The notes below the pieces were generated by a model. It was not told the DNA's origin, searched no databases, and saw only the letters and a program-made list of their open reading frames with translations. Position numbers and translations under genes: made by a program. A DNA stretch of 62,473 bases from assembly GCA_012519415.1 (NCBI GenBank), contig JAAYQG010000141.1, forward strand, positions 1-62,473, read 5' to 3'. The first letter of the stretch is position 1. Each line of letters opens with the position of its first letter. Below are positions 44,581 to 53,852 of the stretch, one piece after another. Source of the DNA: Treponema sp. GTDB taxonomy: Bacteria; Spirochaetota; Spirochaetia; Treponematales; Treponemataceae.

Positions 44581-44606
44581 AATCATTTTTTTTAACGAGT
44601 GATTTT

Positions 44607-45578
44607 ATGAAAAATAAAAATGATTCTAGTTCTGCATCGGTAACTACCGTCTCAGAACTTGTAAACAGAAAGAACAAATGGCATTTGTTAGGTAAACAGA
44701 AGTTACTTATTTTAATGTCGTTACCGTTTGTTCTTTATATAATTCTGTTCAGATATATTCCACTTTTTGGGTGGACAATGGCTTTTCAAGATTATAAGCC
44801 ATATAAATCATTTACTGACCAGACGTGGGTTGGTCTTAAATGGTTTATCCAACTTTTTACAGAACAAGAATTTCTTCTTTCTTTAAGAAACACAGTAGGA
44901 ATGAGCCTTATAAGTACGGCACTTGGCTATATTACTGCAATTTTACTTGCCGTGTTTTTGAACGAATTACGTTATATTGGTATTAAAAGATTCGTTCAGA
45001 CTGTTTCTTATCTTCCGCACTTTCTTTCTTGGGTTATAGTTACTGGTTTAGTTGCGAATGTACTTTCAGTTGAAGATGGAATTTTAAATGGTGTATTATT
45101 ATGGCTTGGAGCAATAAAAGAGCCTATTCAGTGGCTTGCCGTACAAAAATATTTCTGGCATATCATTGGTTGGACATATGTATGGAAAGAAGTAGGTTGG
45201 AACACTATCGTATATCTTGGTGCAATGACAGCCATTGACCCATGTTTGTATGAAGCTGCACAGATTGACGGTTGCGGTCGTCTTCGCAAAATCTGGCACA
45301 TAACACTTCCTGGAATCAAACCAACAATTATTATTATGATGATTATGAGTGCTGGTCATATTCTTGATGCTAACTTTGAAATGCCGTATTTATTGCAGAA
45401 CGGTATGATTCAAGATGTGGCTGTAACAATTGATATTTATGTATTGAAATACGGTTTTAAACTCTCAAGATACGGTGCTGCTACCGCTGCCGGTATCTTT
45501 AAGAATGTAGTTAATATCTTGCTTCTTATTATAGCAAATCAGTTTGCCAAGAGGAGCGGTGAGGAGCGTTTAATATGA
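44607..45578 (+). CDS. ABC sugar permease (LplB-like)
   Basis: 323 residues, six predicted membrane helices, with the ATPase-contact EAA loop EAAQIDGCGRLRKIWHITLP. It belongs to the LplB/UgpA-type permeases that pair with long binding lipoproteins. It overlaps the next permease by 4 bases (ATGA). Confidence 0.92.
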   Translation: MKNKNDSSSASVTTVSELVNRKNKWHLLGKQKLLILMSLPFVLYIILFRYIPLFGWTMAFQDYKPYKSFTDQTWVGLKWFIQLFTEQEFLLSLRNTVGMSLISTALGYITAILLAVFLNELRYIGIKRFVQTVSYLPHFLSWVIVTGLVANVLSVEDGILNGVLLWLGAIKEPIQWLAVQKYFWHIIGWTYVWKEVGWNTIVYLGAMTAIDPCLYEAAQIDGCGRLRKIWHITLPGIKPTIIIMMIMSAGHILDANFEMPYLLQNGMIQDVAVTIDIYVLKYGFKLSRYGAATAAGIFKNVVNILLLIIANQFAKRSGEERLI

Positions 45579-46525
45579 TAGCAGCTGAAAAGAAACGTCA
45601 GGAATATGCTGCAGCTAAAAGGCGGACAAGATTAGGCAATTTTGTTTTTGATATAATTATATATATTGTGCTTGCTTTTGTTGTTGTTGCTACAATTTAT
45701 CCTTTCTGGAATACTATCGCAATTTCTCTAAATGACGGTCTTGACTCTTTAGCGGGCGGAATTAAGTTATTGCCTAGAAAATTTACATGGAAGAACTATC
45801 AAGATTTATTTACTACGCCACGCATTCTTAATGCCGGTAAGATTTCGGTTTCAAGAACTATTTTACAGACAGTATTGAGTGTATTTTGTACATCTATGCT
45901 CGCTTATGCTTTGAGTCGCAAAGAATTTGTTATTAGAAAACCTCTTACAACTGTTCTTGTAATTTCTATGTATGTAAATGCCGGTTTAATACCAGGCTAT
46001 ATGCTTATCAAGAATCTTGGTCTTTTGGGAAAATATGCTGTTTATATTGTTCCGAGCCTTATTGATATTTTCAACTTTATTCTTGTAAGAACATATATTA
46101 ACGGCTTGCCGGATAGTTTTGTTGAATCTGCACGTATTGACGGAGCAAATGAGTTCAAAATTTTCCTCAATATTATTGTGCCGTTAATTGTTCCTTCTAT
46201 TGCAATGATTTCTTTGTTTACTGCTGTAAATGCATGGAATAGCTGGTTTGACACTTACTTGTTTTGTTCCGACAAGCCAAAGCTTCACTCGTTGCAGTAT
46301 GTTTTGATGTCGTTCTTGCAACAAAGTCAGAATCAAAGTACGTCTGCATCTGATGCCGGCTCAATGGCTCTTGCAGCAGGGGCGGGGTCAATGGCAAGCA
46401 TATCAACACCTATTAGTACTCGTTCTGCCATTACTATGGTTGCAACGCTTCCTATTTTGTGTGTATATCCATTTGTACAAAGGTTCTTTGTTGTTGGTAT
46501 GACAATTGGTGGTGTTAAAGAGTAA
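45575..46525 (+). CDS. ABC sugar permease (LplC-like)
   Basis: 316 residues, six helices, with EAA loop ESARIDGANEFKIFLNIIVP. It forms a heterodimeric channel with the preceding permease. No ATPase gene is present; many such systems share an MsmK-like ATPase encoded elsewhere. A Ser/Ala/Gly-rich insert (near 250-285) before the last helix is unusual in composition. Confidence 0.92.
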   Translation: MIAAEKKRQEYAAAKRRTRLGNFVFDIIIYIVLAFVVVATIYPFWNTIAISLNDGLDSLAGGIKLLPRKFTWKNYQDLFTTPRILNAGKISVSRTILQTVLSVFCTSMLAYALSRKEFVIRKPLTTVLVISMYVNAGLIPGYMLIKNLGLLGKYAVYIVPSLIDIFNFILVRTYINGLPDSFVESARIDGANEFKIFLNIIVPLIVPSIAMISLFTAVNAWNSWFDTYLFCSDKPKLHSLQYVLMSFLQQSQNQSTSASDAGSMALAAGAGSMASISTPISTRSAITMVATLPILCVYPFVQRFFVVGMTIGGVKE

Positions 46526-46563
46526 TTGTTTATAAGAGTAATAAAACATTGAACTTATCTTAG

Positions 46564-46598
46564 AAAAAAGTGCTATTTACTTGGATAGCACTTTTTTT
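46564..46598 (+). terminator. Terminator of the sugar importer operon
   Basis: AAAAAAGTGCTAT (46564-46576) pairs with ATAGCACTTTTTT (46585-46597) around an 8-base loop, then one more T. It could also serve the convergent gene. Confidence 0.88.
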
Positions 46599-46663
46599 GT
46601 ATACGGAACGATTGCTCGGCTAGAAGTTGTGTAGAAAATTTCGCTAATAGTTGTGTTTTGGGA

Positions 46664-47479
46664 TTATTGTAAGTCGGCAATATCTATTAGCAAATCAAAC
46701 TTCCAGTCGGGTTCATTTACAGTTAATTTAACTAAATTTCCGATTGAATATGCTGTAAGCGGATTTTTGCCTGAAAGTTGGTATAAAAACGAATAAGTGT
46801 TTGTATAATCTTGAAGTACAGTTACTGCAACATCATATGTTTTAACAGAAGTTTTATTAAAAAGCATATAGAAAGTTTCATTTCTGGTTTGATTGTTTGA
46901 AAGATATTTTCTATCTCCTGTAATTAAAAAACTTCCGTCTTCGGATTTTCCCGAAGAAAAAATTTCGCGGCAAGTTGATAAAAGGTTGTATCCGTTTGCA
47001 GTAAATCTGATAATCTTTGCATTGCTTTGTGGTTTTTCTTCAAATGTTTTAGGGTTTTCTTGAATTGAATCGAATACAATTTTTTCGGTTGCTTCTTTTT
47101 GCATAGATTCAAGTTGTGTTAAGATTTGTTGAAGAAGGATATTTGTAGTTTCGGAATTTTTAGAATCAAATTTATTCCCAAATAATTTTGATAGAAAGTC
47201 AGTTTGCCCTGATGTATTGCCGGCTAAAGAGTTTGTAAGTTCTGCAAGGTTTGCAGCGGTAAGAAAAGATTTATCTTGCGGTTGCTCATCTAAAATATCT
47301 TTTTTGATGTTTTCAGCTTTTTTTTCAGTTTGCTGCGAGTGCAAGTTTTTTTGGTTTGTCGAGATTGTGGGAAAACTGGAAAAAGTAGGCATCTCCGGCG
47401 ATGATACAGTAGGCATATCTTGTGCCGCAATAAAAGCAGATGCAAATAATCCCAAAACAATAAAAATAAAATATTTCAT
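46664..47479 (-). CDS. Secreted protein of unknown function
   Basis: 271 residues. A signal peptide (1-19, AAQ) is followed by a Ser/Pro/Thr- and Gln-rich low-complexity stretch (20-75), helical sequence with QILTQLESMQKEATEK, and a C-terminal beta-rich domain (about 150-271, RFTANGYNLLSTCREIFSSG onwards). No known motif; probably periplasmic. It lies 49 bases after the GH8 gene on the same strand. Confidence 0.65.
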   Translation of the reverse strand: MKYFIFIVLGLFASAFIAAQDMPTVSSPEMPTFSSFPTISTNQKNLHSQQTEKKAENIKKDILDEQPQDKSFLTAANLAELTNSLAGNTSGQTDFLSKLFGNKFDSKNSETTNILLQQILTQLESMQKEATEKIVFDSIQENPKTFEEKPQSNAKIIRFTANGYNLLSTCREIFSSGKSEDGSFLITGDRKYLSNNQTRNETFYMLFNKTSVKTYDVAVTVLQDYTNTYSFLYQLSGKNPLTAYSIGNLVKLTVNEPDWKFDLLIDIADLQ

Positions 47480-47527
47480 ATGATGATTGTATATTGTAAA
47501 TTCATGTATAGCAAGCAGAAAACTCTT

Positions 47528-48640
47528 CTAGTATGGTTTATAATTTCCACTTAAAGCTAAAAGTGCAAAAAGATAAAGACAGTTGTCGTAATAGCGTCGT
47601 TTTCCTGTTCTAAGCGGTGTGTGCCAAAAAAGTCGCACAAAATGTTCAGCATTAGAAATAGATTTATTGTCCGCTTTTTCATTTGAAAAAATTGTCAAGC
47701 TTGCTTGTGCTAAAGTTGCAAGAAGTCCTACAGGGTGCAGTGCCGAGCCTTCGACTTTTGTTCCGTCTATTTTGTAAATACCGTAATCACATGGAGCAAT
47801 ATTTAAAAAGAAGTTTTGAATTGCTTTTATTCGTTCGTAAAGCGGTTTTGAAAAACCGTTCCACAAAGAGTCAAGACCTATATTTGCTGCCGTTCTGTAT
47901 GCATCGCTGTAAAAAAAGCCGTGATCCCCCCAGGGACAATCTAATACAGGTGTGCCGTCAAAGTGAGCATATTCGGCGCAGAGTCCCGTTTTTTCGTTAA
48001 TGCAAATTTCAAGATACGAACGGCTTGCTTGTGCTGCTCGTTTCCAGAAACTGCTGTTTTCTTCATCATATTTTGCAAAAAGGTCGTAAAAATGTGGAAG
48101 ATGATACGACGGATCCGTATAAGGACTAGCCGGTGTAAAAAGTATGTATGCATTTTCGCTATTCCACATTGGATATTTATGTGTTAAACAAGTGTGTAAA
48201 ATGCTTTTTGCTTCTGTTTCGTAGTCAAATATGCCTTCGCCGTTTCCCCACCTTTTAGAAGCAAAGAAAAGTGCCATTGCATAAAATTCTTCGCCGTCCG
48301 GAGCTGGACCTTCTGCATTTTTTTTGCCGTCTAGTCCACAAGACCAAGCAAAATATCCTTTCATTTTTCCGGAAGTCATAAACATATTTGTTTTAGACCA
48401 TTTCCAAAGGCTGTCAAAAATATTTTTCCGATTCATTTGGACTGCCATCATCATTCCGTAAGACATACCTTCTGTTCGCGCGTCGATATTGCCGGTATCT
48501 TCCATACAGCCTAAGTCCGGTGTCTGCTGGTGATAGAATTTTTCCGGTGATGATTGATCGAAAATTGTGTTCCAGACTGTTTGAATGCGATTTTCTATTT
48601 CGATTTGTGTAAATCCAAGCTCTGCAAGTAAATTTTTCAT
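47528..48640 (-). CDS. Reducing-end xylose-releasing exo-oligoxylanase, GH8
   Basis: 370 residues, no signal peptide. It has the (alpha/alpha)6 barrel of GH8 with acid Glu57 in ARTEGMSYGMM and base Asp246 in GFFYSDAYRTA, matching Glu70 and Asp263 of Bacillus halodurans Rex; EGSALHPVGLLA carries the His region linked to exo action in Rex. It trims xylose from the reducing end of xylo-oligosaccharides in the cytoplasm. AAGGA precedes the ATG. Confidence 0.88.
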   Translation of the reverse strand: MKNLLAELGFTQIEIENRIQTVWNTIFDQSSPEKFYHQQTPDLGCMEDTGNIDARTEGMSYGMMMAVQMNRKNIFDSLWKWSKTNMFMTSGKMKGYFAWSCGLDGKKNAEGPAPDGEEFYAMALFFASKRWGNGEGIFDYETEAKSILHTCLTHKYPMWNSENAYILFTPASPYTDPSYHLPHFYDLFAKYDEENSSFWKRAAQASRSYLEICINEKTGLCAEYAHFDGTPVLDCPWGDHGFFYSDAYRTAANIGLDSLWNGFSKPLYERIKAIQNFFLNIAPCDYGIYKIDGTKVEGSALHPVGLLATLAQASLTIFSNEKADNKSISNAEHFVRLFWHTPLRTGKRRYYDNCLYLFALLALSGNYKPY

Positions 48641-48731
48641 ATAGCAATCCTTAACTGAATATTTAAAAAAAATCTACTTGAATTTAACTTTCAATTCTAT
48701 AAGTAATTTTACCCATAAATTGTTAAGAAAT

Positions 48732-48767
48732 AAAAAAAGCGCAACATCAACGAATGCTGCGCTTTCT
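48732..48767 (-). terminator. flaB terminator
   Basis: Minus strand: AAAGCGCA/TGCGCTTT with inner CAT/ATG, then TTTTTTT. It lies about 20 bases after the flaB stop codon. Confidence 0.88.
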
Positions 48768-48784
48768 TCTTTAAGAAAAATACC

Positions 48785-49645
48785 TTACTGGAGCAATCCT
48801 AAAACTGACTGTGGCTGCTGATTTGCTTGTGCAAGCATTGCAAGTCCAGACTGTGTAAGAACTTGGTTCTTTGTATGTTCAACCATCATTTCAGCCATAT
48901 CAGTATCACGAATACGAGATTCTGCTGCCTGAAGATTTTCTGCACCAATATCCAAACCAACAATTGTATATTCAAGGCGATTCTGGTATGCACCAAGGTC
49001 TGCGCGCTGTTTGTTAATCTTTTTAAGTGCTTCATCGAGTGTATTGATTGCACGGTTTGCAGAATCCGGTGATTCAAGTGAAAGAATCTCTTCGTTTCCT
49101 AGTGTGCGGATTCCGAGTGCTGTAGAAGTCATTGTGCCGATGTATGCTCGTGAGCGTTGATCCATGTTTGCACCAATATGAAACCACATAGAAGCTGTAA
49201 CATCATTGTCGCCAGTTTCTTTTGCAAAGCGACCTGTGAGCATATTCATACCGTTGAACTGAGCAGTTGAAGCAATGCGGTCAACTTCAGCAATGAGCTG
49301 AGAAACTTCAACTTGAATCTGCATACGGTCTTCTGCTGTGTAAATACCGTTAGCAGATTGAACTGCAAGTTCACGAATGCGCTGAACAATATCAGTTGTT
49401 TCCTGAAGATAACCTTCTGTTGTCTGAATAAATGAAATTGCGTTTTGAGCATTTTCAGAAGCTTTGTTCAAGCCGCGAATCTGGGCTCTCATTTTTTCTG
49501 AAACGGCAAGACCTGATGCGTCATCGCCGGCGCGATTGATTTTGTAACCTGATGAAAGTTTTTCCATTACTTTCTGATTAGCTTCATTTGTCTGACCTAA
49601 AGTTCGGTTAGCGAACATTGCACTGATGTTGTGATTAATAACCAT
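48785..49645 (-). CDS. flaB: Periplasmic flagellin FlaB
   Basis: 286 residues, exactly the usual size of treponemal FlaB core proteins. The N-terminal coil is [18 protein letters not shown] with [20 protein letters not shown]. The C-terminal coil ends [20 protein letters not shown]... and [17 protein letters not shown]-like sequence. The short middle part lacks surface domains, as expected for filaments kept in the periplasm. The start at 49645 follows AAGGGAG; the longer frame to 49687 is not flagellin-like. It is transcribed from a sigma-28 promoter about 100 bases upstream. Confidence 0.95.
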   Translation of the reverse strand: MVINHNISAMFANRTLGQTNEANQKVMEKLSSGYKINRAGDDASGLAVSEKMRAQIRGLNKASENAQNAISFIQTTEGYLQETTDIVQRIRELAVQSANGIYTAEDRMQIQVEVSQLIAEVDRIASTAQFNGMNMLTGRFAKETGDNDVTASMWFHIGANMDQRSRAYIGTMTSTALGIRTLGNEEILSLESPDSANRAINTLDEALKKINKQRADLGAYQNRLEYTIVGLDIGAENLQAAESRIRDTDMAEMMVEHTKNQVLTQSGLAMLAQANQQPQSVLGLLQ

Positions 49646-49967
49646 AAAATTTTCTCCCTTCCTGTTTAGACACCTCGTGGAACGCAATGCGTTTCACAAA
49701 TGATTGACATATTTTAGCCAGGTGTTTTTTTGCCTGATACTAATCTATCGGAGTGCGGTAAAAAGACTTTAGAAATTCTTTGTTTTTTTGATAAAAGCTG
49801 TGGAAAATCTTGTGGAAAAGTATCGTAAGTCTATATAATGAAACAACAAGCAAATCGGAGTTTAAATTTCAATTTAATATGGTTTTATATCCACTAAAAC
49901 AGACGGTTTGAAAAATTATTTTCTATTGGCTTGTAGCTTATTCGAGAAACAGTTAAAATAGTCAATT
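49646..49967. other. Divergent intergenic region, flaB / XPB-like helicase
   Basis: It holds the flaB sigma-28 promoter (49745-49771) and a roughly 90-base flaB leader. Towards the helicase gene the DNA is AT-rich with no obvious promoter or ribosome site. Confidence 0.5.
49745..49771 (-). promoter_or_regulatory. Sigma-28 (FliA) promoter of flaB
   Basis: TAAA (49771-49768), exactly 15 bases, TCCGATAG (49752-49745), against the consensus TAAA-N15-GCCGATAA. Transcription would start near 49737. Confidence 0.8.
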
Positions 49968-51698
49968 GTGCTAAATCATACAAACCCATTAATTGTACAG
50001 AGTGATCGAACAATTTTGCTTGATGTTCATGCTGTGCTGGCTGAAGAATGTCGCAACGCACTTATTCCATTTGCCGAGCTTGAAAGATCTCCCGAACATC
50101 TTCACACATACAGATTGACGCCTCTTTCTTTGTGGAATGCTGCAAGTGCCGGCTTTAGTGCTGATGATGCAATTTCAACATTAACTGAATATTCGAGGTT
50201 TCCCGTTCCGCAAGCTGTTGAATTTTGGATACGTGAAACTGCCGGACGATTTGGAAAACTTAGAATGACAGTTCCTGCTAATGTAGATGCTGAAATATGT
50301 GAGATTTTGTTCCTTGAAACTGATTCTTTGTCTATTTACAAGGAAATAAACGCTGCAAAACAGTTGCATACTCTTTTAACGCCTGATGTAAATGAAAAAA
50401 AATTGCGCTTTATTCTGAAGCTGATAGATCGCGGTACAGTTAAGCAAAAATTATTGCAGCTAGGTTGGCCTGTTGAAGATTTAGTGCCATTAAAAGACGG
50501 TGAACCGCTTGAAATATCAATGCGCAAAGAAAGCCGTTCCGGCAACATTTTGAATGTGCGTGATTATCAAATAAAAGCAGCAGATGCCCTCGTTGGAAAT
50601 AAAGGGCCGGGAACCGGCTTTGGCACGATTGTTCTTCCGTGCGGTGCAGGGAAAACAATTGTCGGTATGGAAATAATGACGCGCTTAAAAACAAGCACTC
50701 TAATTGTAACAACGAACATTTCAGCAGTTCATCAATGGATTGCCGAGCTTTTAGATAAAACAAACTTAACCGAAGAGCAAATTGGTGAATATACAGGCGA
50801 AGAAAAAAAAGTAGCACCTGTTACAGTTGCTACATATCAAGTTTTGACGTGGCGTCCGAATCCAAACTCCTCTTATCCGCATTTTGAACTTTTTAGAAAA
50901 AGAAAATGGGGATTAATTATTTATGATGAAGTCCATCTTCTTCCTGCTCCTGTGTTTCGAGTTACGGCTGAATTTCAGACTATAAGGCGAGTGGGCTTAA
51001 CAGCAACTCTCGTTAGAGAAGATAATTGCGAAGCTCATGTTTTTAGCCTTGTCGGGCCAAAACGTTATGATGTTCCATGGAAAGAGCTCGAATCTTCCGG
51101 CTGGATTGCTGAAGCAGAATGTATAGAAATTCGCATTGATTTGCCGGAAGATAAAGAAATTGAATATGCAGTTGCAAACCAAAGAGTAAAACACCGCATT
51201 GCAAGTGATAATTCATATAAAAAAGATATAGCAAAAAAGCTAATTTCTCTTTGTCCTGAAGACAAAATACTTGTAATTGGACAATATATTGAACAGCTTG
51301 AAATTATTGCAAAAGACTTAGGTGTTCCGCTTATTACGGGAAAAACATCAAATACAGAGCGCGACAGAATTTATGCTTCGTTTCGTTCCGGAGAAAATAG
51401 AGTCATTGTGGTTTCAAAAGTTGCTAACTTTGCAATAGACCTTCCTGACGCATCTGTTGCGATTCAAATTTCTGGAACATTTGGAAGCCGTCAAGAAGAA
51501 GCACAGCGGCTAGGGCGTTTGCTTAGACCAAAAAACCGCAAGGCAAGATTTTTTACGCTTATAACTAGAGGAACTGTGGAAGAAGAATACGGAATGCATC
51601 GCCAGAAATTTTTAGCTGAACAAGGATACAGCTACAGAATTTTGAAATATGTTGATGATGAAACTTTGCATGAAGCTACAGAAATCAAGGATTGTTAA
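49968..51698 (+). CDS. XPB/Rad25-like superfamily 2 DNA helicase
   Basis: 576 residues. The N-terminal damage-recognition-like part (1-200) is followed by the helicase core: Walker A LPCGAGKTIVG, DEVH box IIYDEVHLLP, VGLTATLVRED (motif III and the RED motif typical of XPB), and C-terminal motifs VVSKVANFAIDLPDAS and QEEAQRLGRLLRPK. It is a 3'-5' helicase/translocase of the TFIIH type, found in scattered bacteria. The start is GTG at 49968 with no good ribosome site. It overlaps its partner gene in TAATG. Confidence 0.9.
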   Translation: MLNHTNPLIVQSDRTILLDVHAVLAEECRNALIPFAELERSPEHLHTYRLTPLSLWNAASAGFSADDAISTLTEYSRFPVPQAVEFWIRETAGRFGKLRMTVPANVDAEICEILFLETDSLSIYKEINAAKQLHTLLTPDVNEKKLRFILKLIDRGTVKQKLLQLGWPVEDLVPLKDGEPLEISMRKESRSGNILNVRDYQIKAADALVGNKGPGTGFGTIVLPCGAGKTIVGMEIMTRLKTSTLIVTTNISAVHQWIAELLDKTNLTEEQIGEYTGEEKKVAPVTVATYQVLTWRPNPNSSYPHFELFRKRKWGLIIYDEVHLLPAPVFRVTAEFQTIRRVGLTATLVREDNCEAHVFSLVGPKRYDVPWKELESSGWIAEAECIEIRIDLPEDKEIEYAVANQRVKHRIASDNSYKKDIAKKLISLCPEDKILVIGQYIEQLEIIAKDLGVPLITGKTSNTERDRIYASFRSGENRVIVVSKVANFAIDLPDASVAIQISGTFGSRQEEAQRLGRLLRPKNRKARFFTLITRGTVEEEYGMHRQKFLAEQGYSYRILKYVDDETLHEATEIKDC

Positions 51699-53833
51699 TG
51701 GAACAAAAAGAACGGGCAGAAGCTGTGCTTTTGTGGCGAGAATCGCTAATAACATTAAATGATGCTCACTTTTTTGAACTTTTGCGTATGTATCTTGGCG
51801 AAATAAAAACTCCGTTCAACAAGCAAAAATTAATAGAAGAATTAAGCTCATTTTTAAGAAAAGAAGAAAATGTTCAAATGATTGTGCGTCTTTTATCGCC
51901 GAATGATGTTTTAATTCTTTCTGCAATAAAAATTTTAAAGATTCCTACGCAAGAAAAGCTTTCTCAGCTTTTTTCTACAGATTTTTCGTTTGCCGAACTT
52001 TATGAAAGACTTATGAACCTTGAAGAGAGGCTTTTGATTTATCGCAAAACGGAACAAAAACAAGTTTGCTTTGCGATAAATCCTTTGTTGGCGCGAAAAC
52101 TTGAACCGCTGCTTTCTGTTTCTGTGCTTTTACCGAAAGGCAGTTGTTTTGTGTCAAAAACTTGTCAATATGAATTATCAACGACTTTTTTTGCTTCGTT
52201 GTTTTCTTTTTTCTTTCATTATAAAAATCTTTGCAAAAACGACAGCTCGTTTAAGAAAAAAGGCGAAAGTCTTGTTCTTTCAACTTTTCATTTTGCTGAA
52301 ACACCGAGCGGCAAAGACTTTTTCTATCTTGTGTTTGACGGATTAAAAAATTTGCAGCTGCTTGTCCATGATGAAGCAGAACTTCGTCCAAACATGGAAC
52401 GCTGGAAGCAATTTGCATATTTAGATGATATTTCAAGATGTTGTTACTTATGTGCCGCATCGTGCGCACGTCTTACAAATGATATGCTCCAAAAATATGC
52501 GCAGCTCATTTTTTCAATTTGTAGCACTGTGCCCGATGGCGGATTTTCTTATCCTGTGTTGATGCGTTCTGCGTTGCTTCAAAATGAAAAAATGACAGAA
52601 GAAGCTCCGTTGAAAAAAAACAGATTTGCATTGCTTTTGCAAGATGTTAAGCAGTCTTTAAATAATTCAGAATCAAATGCAAATCCTACAGAAAGGTCAA
52701 ATGATAAAACTTTTGTATTTAATGTTGAACTTTCAACAATTGTTCAACAAATATTAAAAATGGGGCTGCTTGTTGAGTCTGATGGAATGTTTATAAAATC
52801 AGAATGCTTTAACAAAATGCTCCATGAGCATAATTCCGGAATTGTTTCCAATTGTCATAACGTAATTAAGGGCAGTCTATCTCTAAATCCTGATTTTACT
52901 GCTATGCTTTTGCATGAAGTTTGTCTTGCTGAACTTTTGCCTTTAATGCAGATTCTTTGTATCAGACGATTTGATACTGTGCCTGTTTTTGAAATTTCTC
53001 GAGAATCTTGTACTAATGCTTTTGATAGTGGAATAACAGTTGTAAAAATAAAAAATATTCTGAAAAATGCAATTTCATACGAACTTTCTCAAAGCTTAGA
53101 GTTTTCGCTTGAAGATTGGGAGAATTCTTATAATTCTGCAATTCTTTATAAAGGATATGTGCTCAAAGTTGATAAAGAAAAAAGAGCCATAATTGAAAAC
53201 AGTAAAATAATTGCGCCTTATCTTATAGAAATTTTGGCAGAAGGCGTTTATTTGTTTGATTTTGTAGATGATGAAGAAGCCGGTGAACTTTTAAAAAAAA
53301 GCGGGCTTAAATATATTGGTGCTGTAAAAACAACCAAACAGGAGCATCGTTCTCTGCCGTTTATGCCTTTAAAAGAAGTAAGTTTTCAAAATGTAAATGA
53401 AATGATAGTTGATGTTTTATCTAAAAAAGAGCGGGATAATCTTTTAAATTCGTTTTATATAGAATTAGAAAATCGCCGTTTTCCAGAAGAACAGGCTGAT
53501 GGTCTTCGCTCGAGGATTCGTCGAAAGATTGTTGTTAATCCGGTTCAGCTTCGCGGAAATTCTGTTCGTTTTGAGCGAATTGAAGCCGGTGGAATGGATT
53601 TTCTTGGCAAGGTGCATATTATCGACCATGCTGTTTCAACAAATAGCATGATAGAAATTTCATTTGATGAAGAAAGTGAGCGACTTGTTGGTGTTCCTTT
53701 AAGTGTTGAAAAACATGAAGGAGATACAATTCTTAAACTTTGTGTTGAACCTGAAAAAACTATAAAAATCATTTCAGTTAGTAAAATAGCTTTTATAAAG
53801 CGCATTCGCGGTGCAATTTTTAAGGAATTATAA
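51698..53833 (+). CDS. XPB-associated protein with helicase-C-terminal-3-like domain
   Basis: 711 residues. Helical N-terminal half with winged-helix-like repeats (FFELLRMYLGEIKTPFNKQK; LSPNDVLILSAIKILK). The region around 390-540 (GSLSLNPDFTAMLLHEVCLAEL onward) resembles the XPB/Ssl2-type helicase-associated domain that pairs with bacterial XPB. The C-terminus ends in a beta-rich part with WYL-like features (RRKIVVNPVQLRGNSVRFERI). It has no ATPase motifs. The ATG at 51698 overlaps the helicase stop, so the two make a complex or one pathway, as Bax1 does with archaeal XPB. Confidence 0.7.
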   Translation: MEQKERAEAVLLWRESLITLNDAHFFELLRMYLGEIKTPFNKQKLIEELSSFLRKEENVQMIVRLLSPNDVLILSAIKILKIPTQEKLSQLFSTDFSFAELYERLMNLEERLLIYRKTEQKQVCFAINPLLARKLEPLLSVSVLLPKGSCFVSKTCQYELSTTFFASLFSFFFHYKNLCKNDSSFKKKGESLVLSTFHFAETPSGKDFFYLVFDGLKNLQLLVHDEAELRPNMERWKQFAYLDDISRCCYLCAASCARLTNDMLQKYAQLIFSICSTVPDGGFSYPVLMRSALLQNEKMTEEAPLKKNRFALLLQDVKQSLNNSESNANPTERSNDKTFVFNVELSTIVQQILKMGLLVESDGMFIKSECFNKMLHEHNSGIVSNCHNVIKGSLSLNPDFTAMLLHEVCLAELLPLMQILCIRRFDTVPVFEISRESCTNAFDSGITVVKIKNILKNAISYELSQSLEFSLEDWENSYNSAILYKGYVLKVDKEKRAIIENSKIIAPYLIEILAEGVYLFDFVDDEEAGELLKKSGLKYIGAVKTTKQEHRSLPFMPLKEVSFQNVNEMIVDVLSKKERDNLLNSFYIELENRRFPEEQADGLRSRIRRKIVVNPVQLRGNSVRFERIEAGGMDFLGKVHIIDHAVSTNSMIEISFDEESERLVGVPLSVEKHEGDTILKLCVEPEKTIKIISVSKIAFIKRIRGAIFKEL

Positions 53834-53852
53834 GCAAATTAACGTTGTTATG

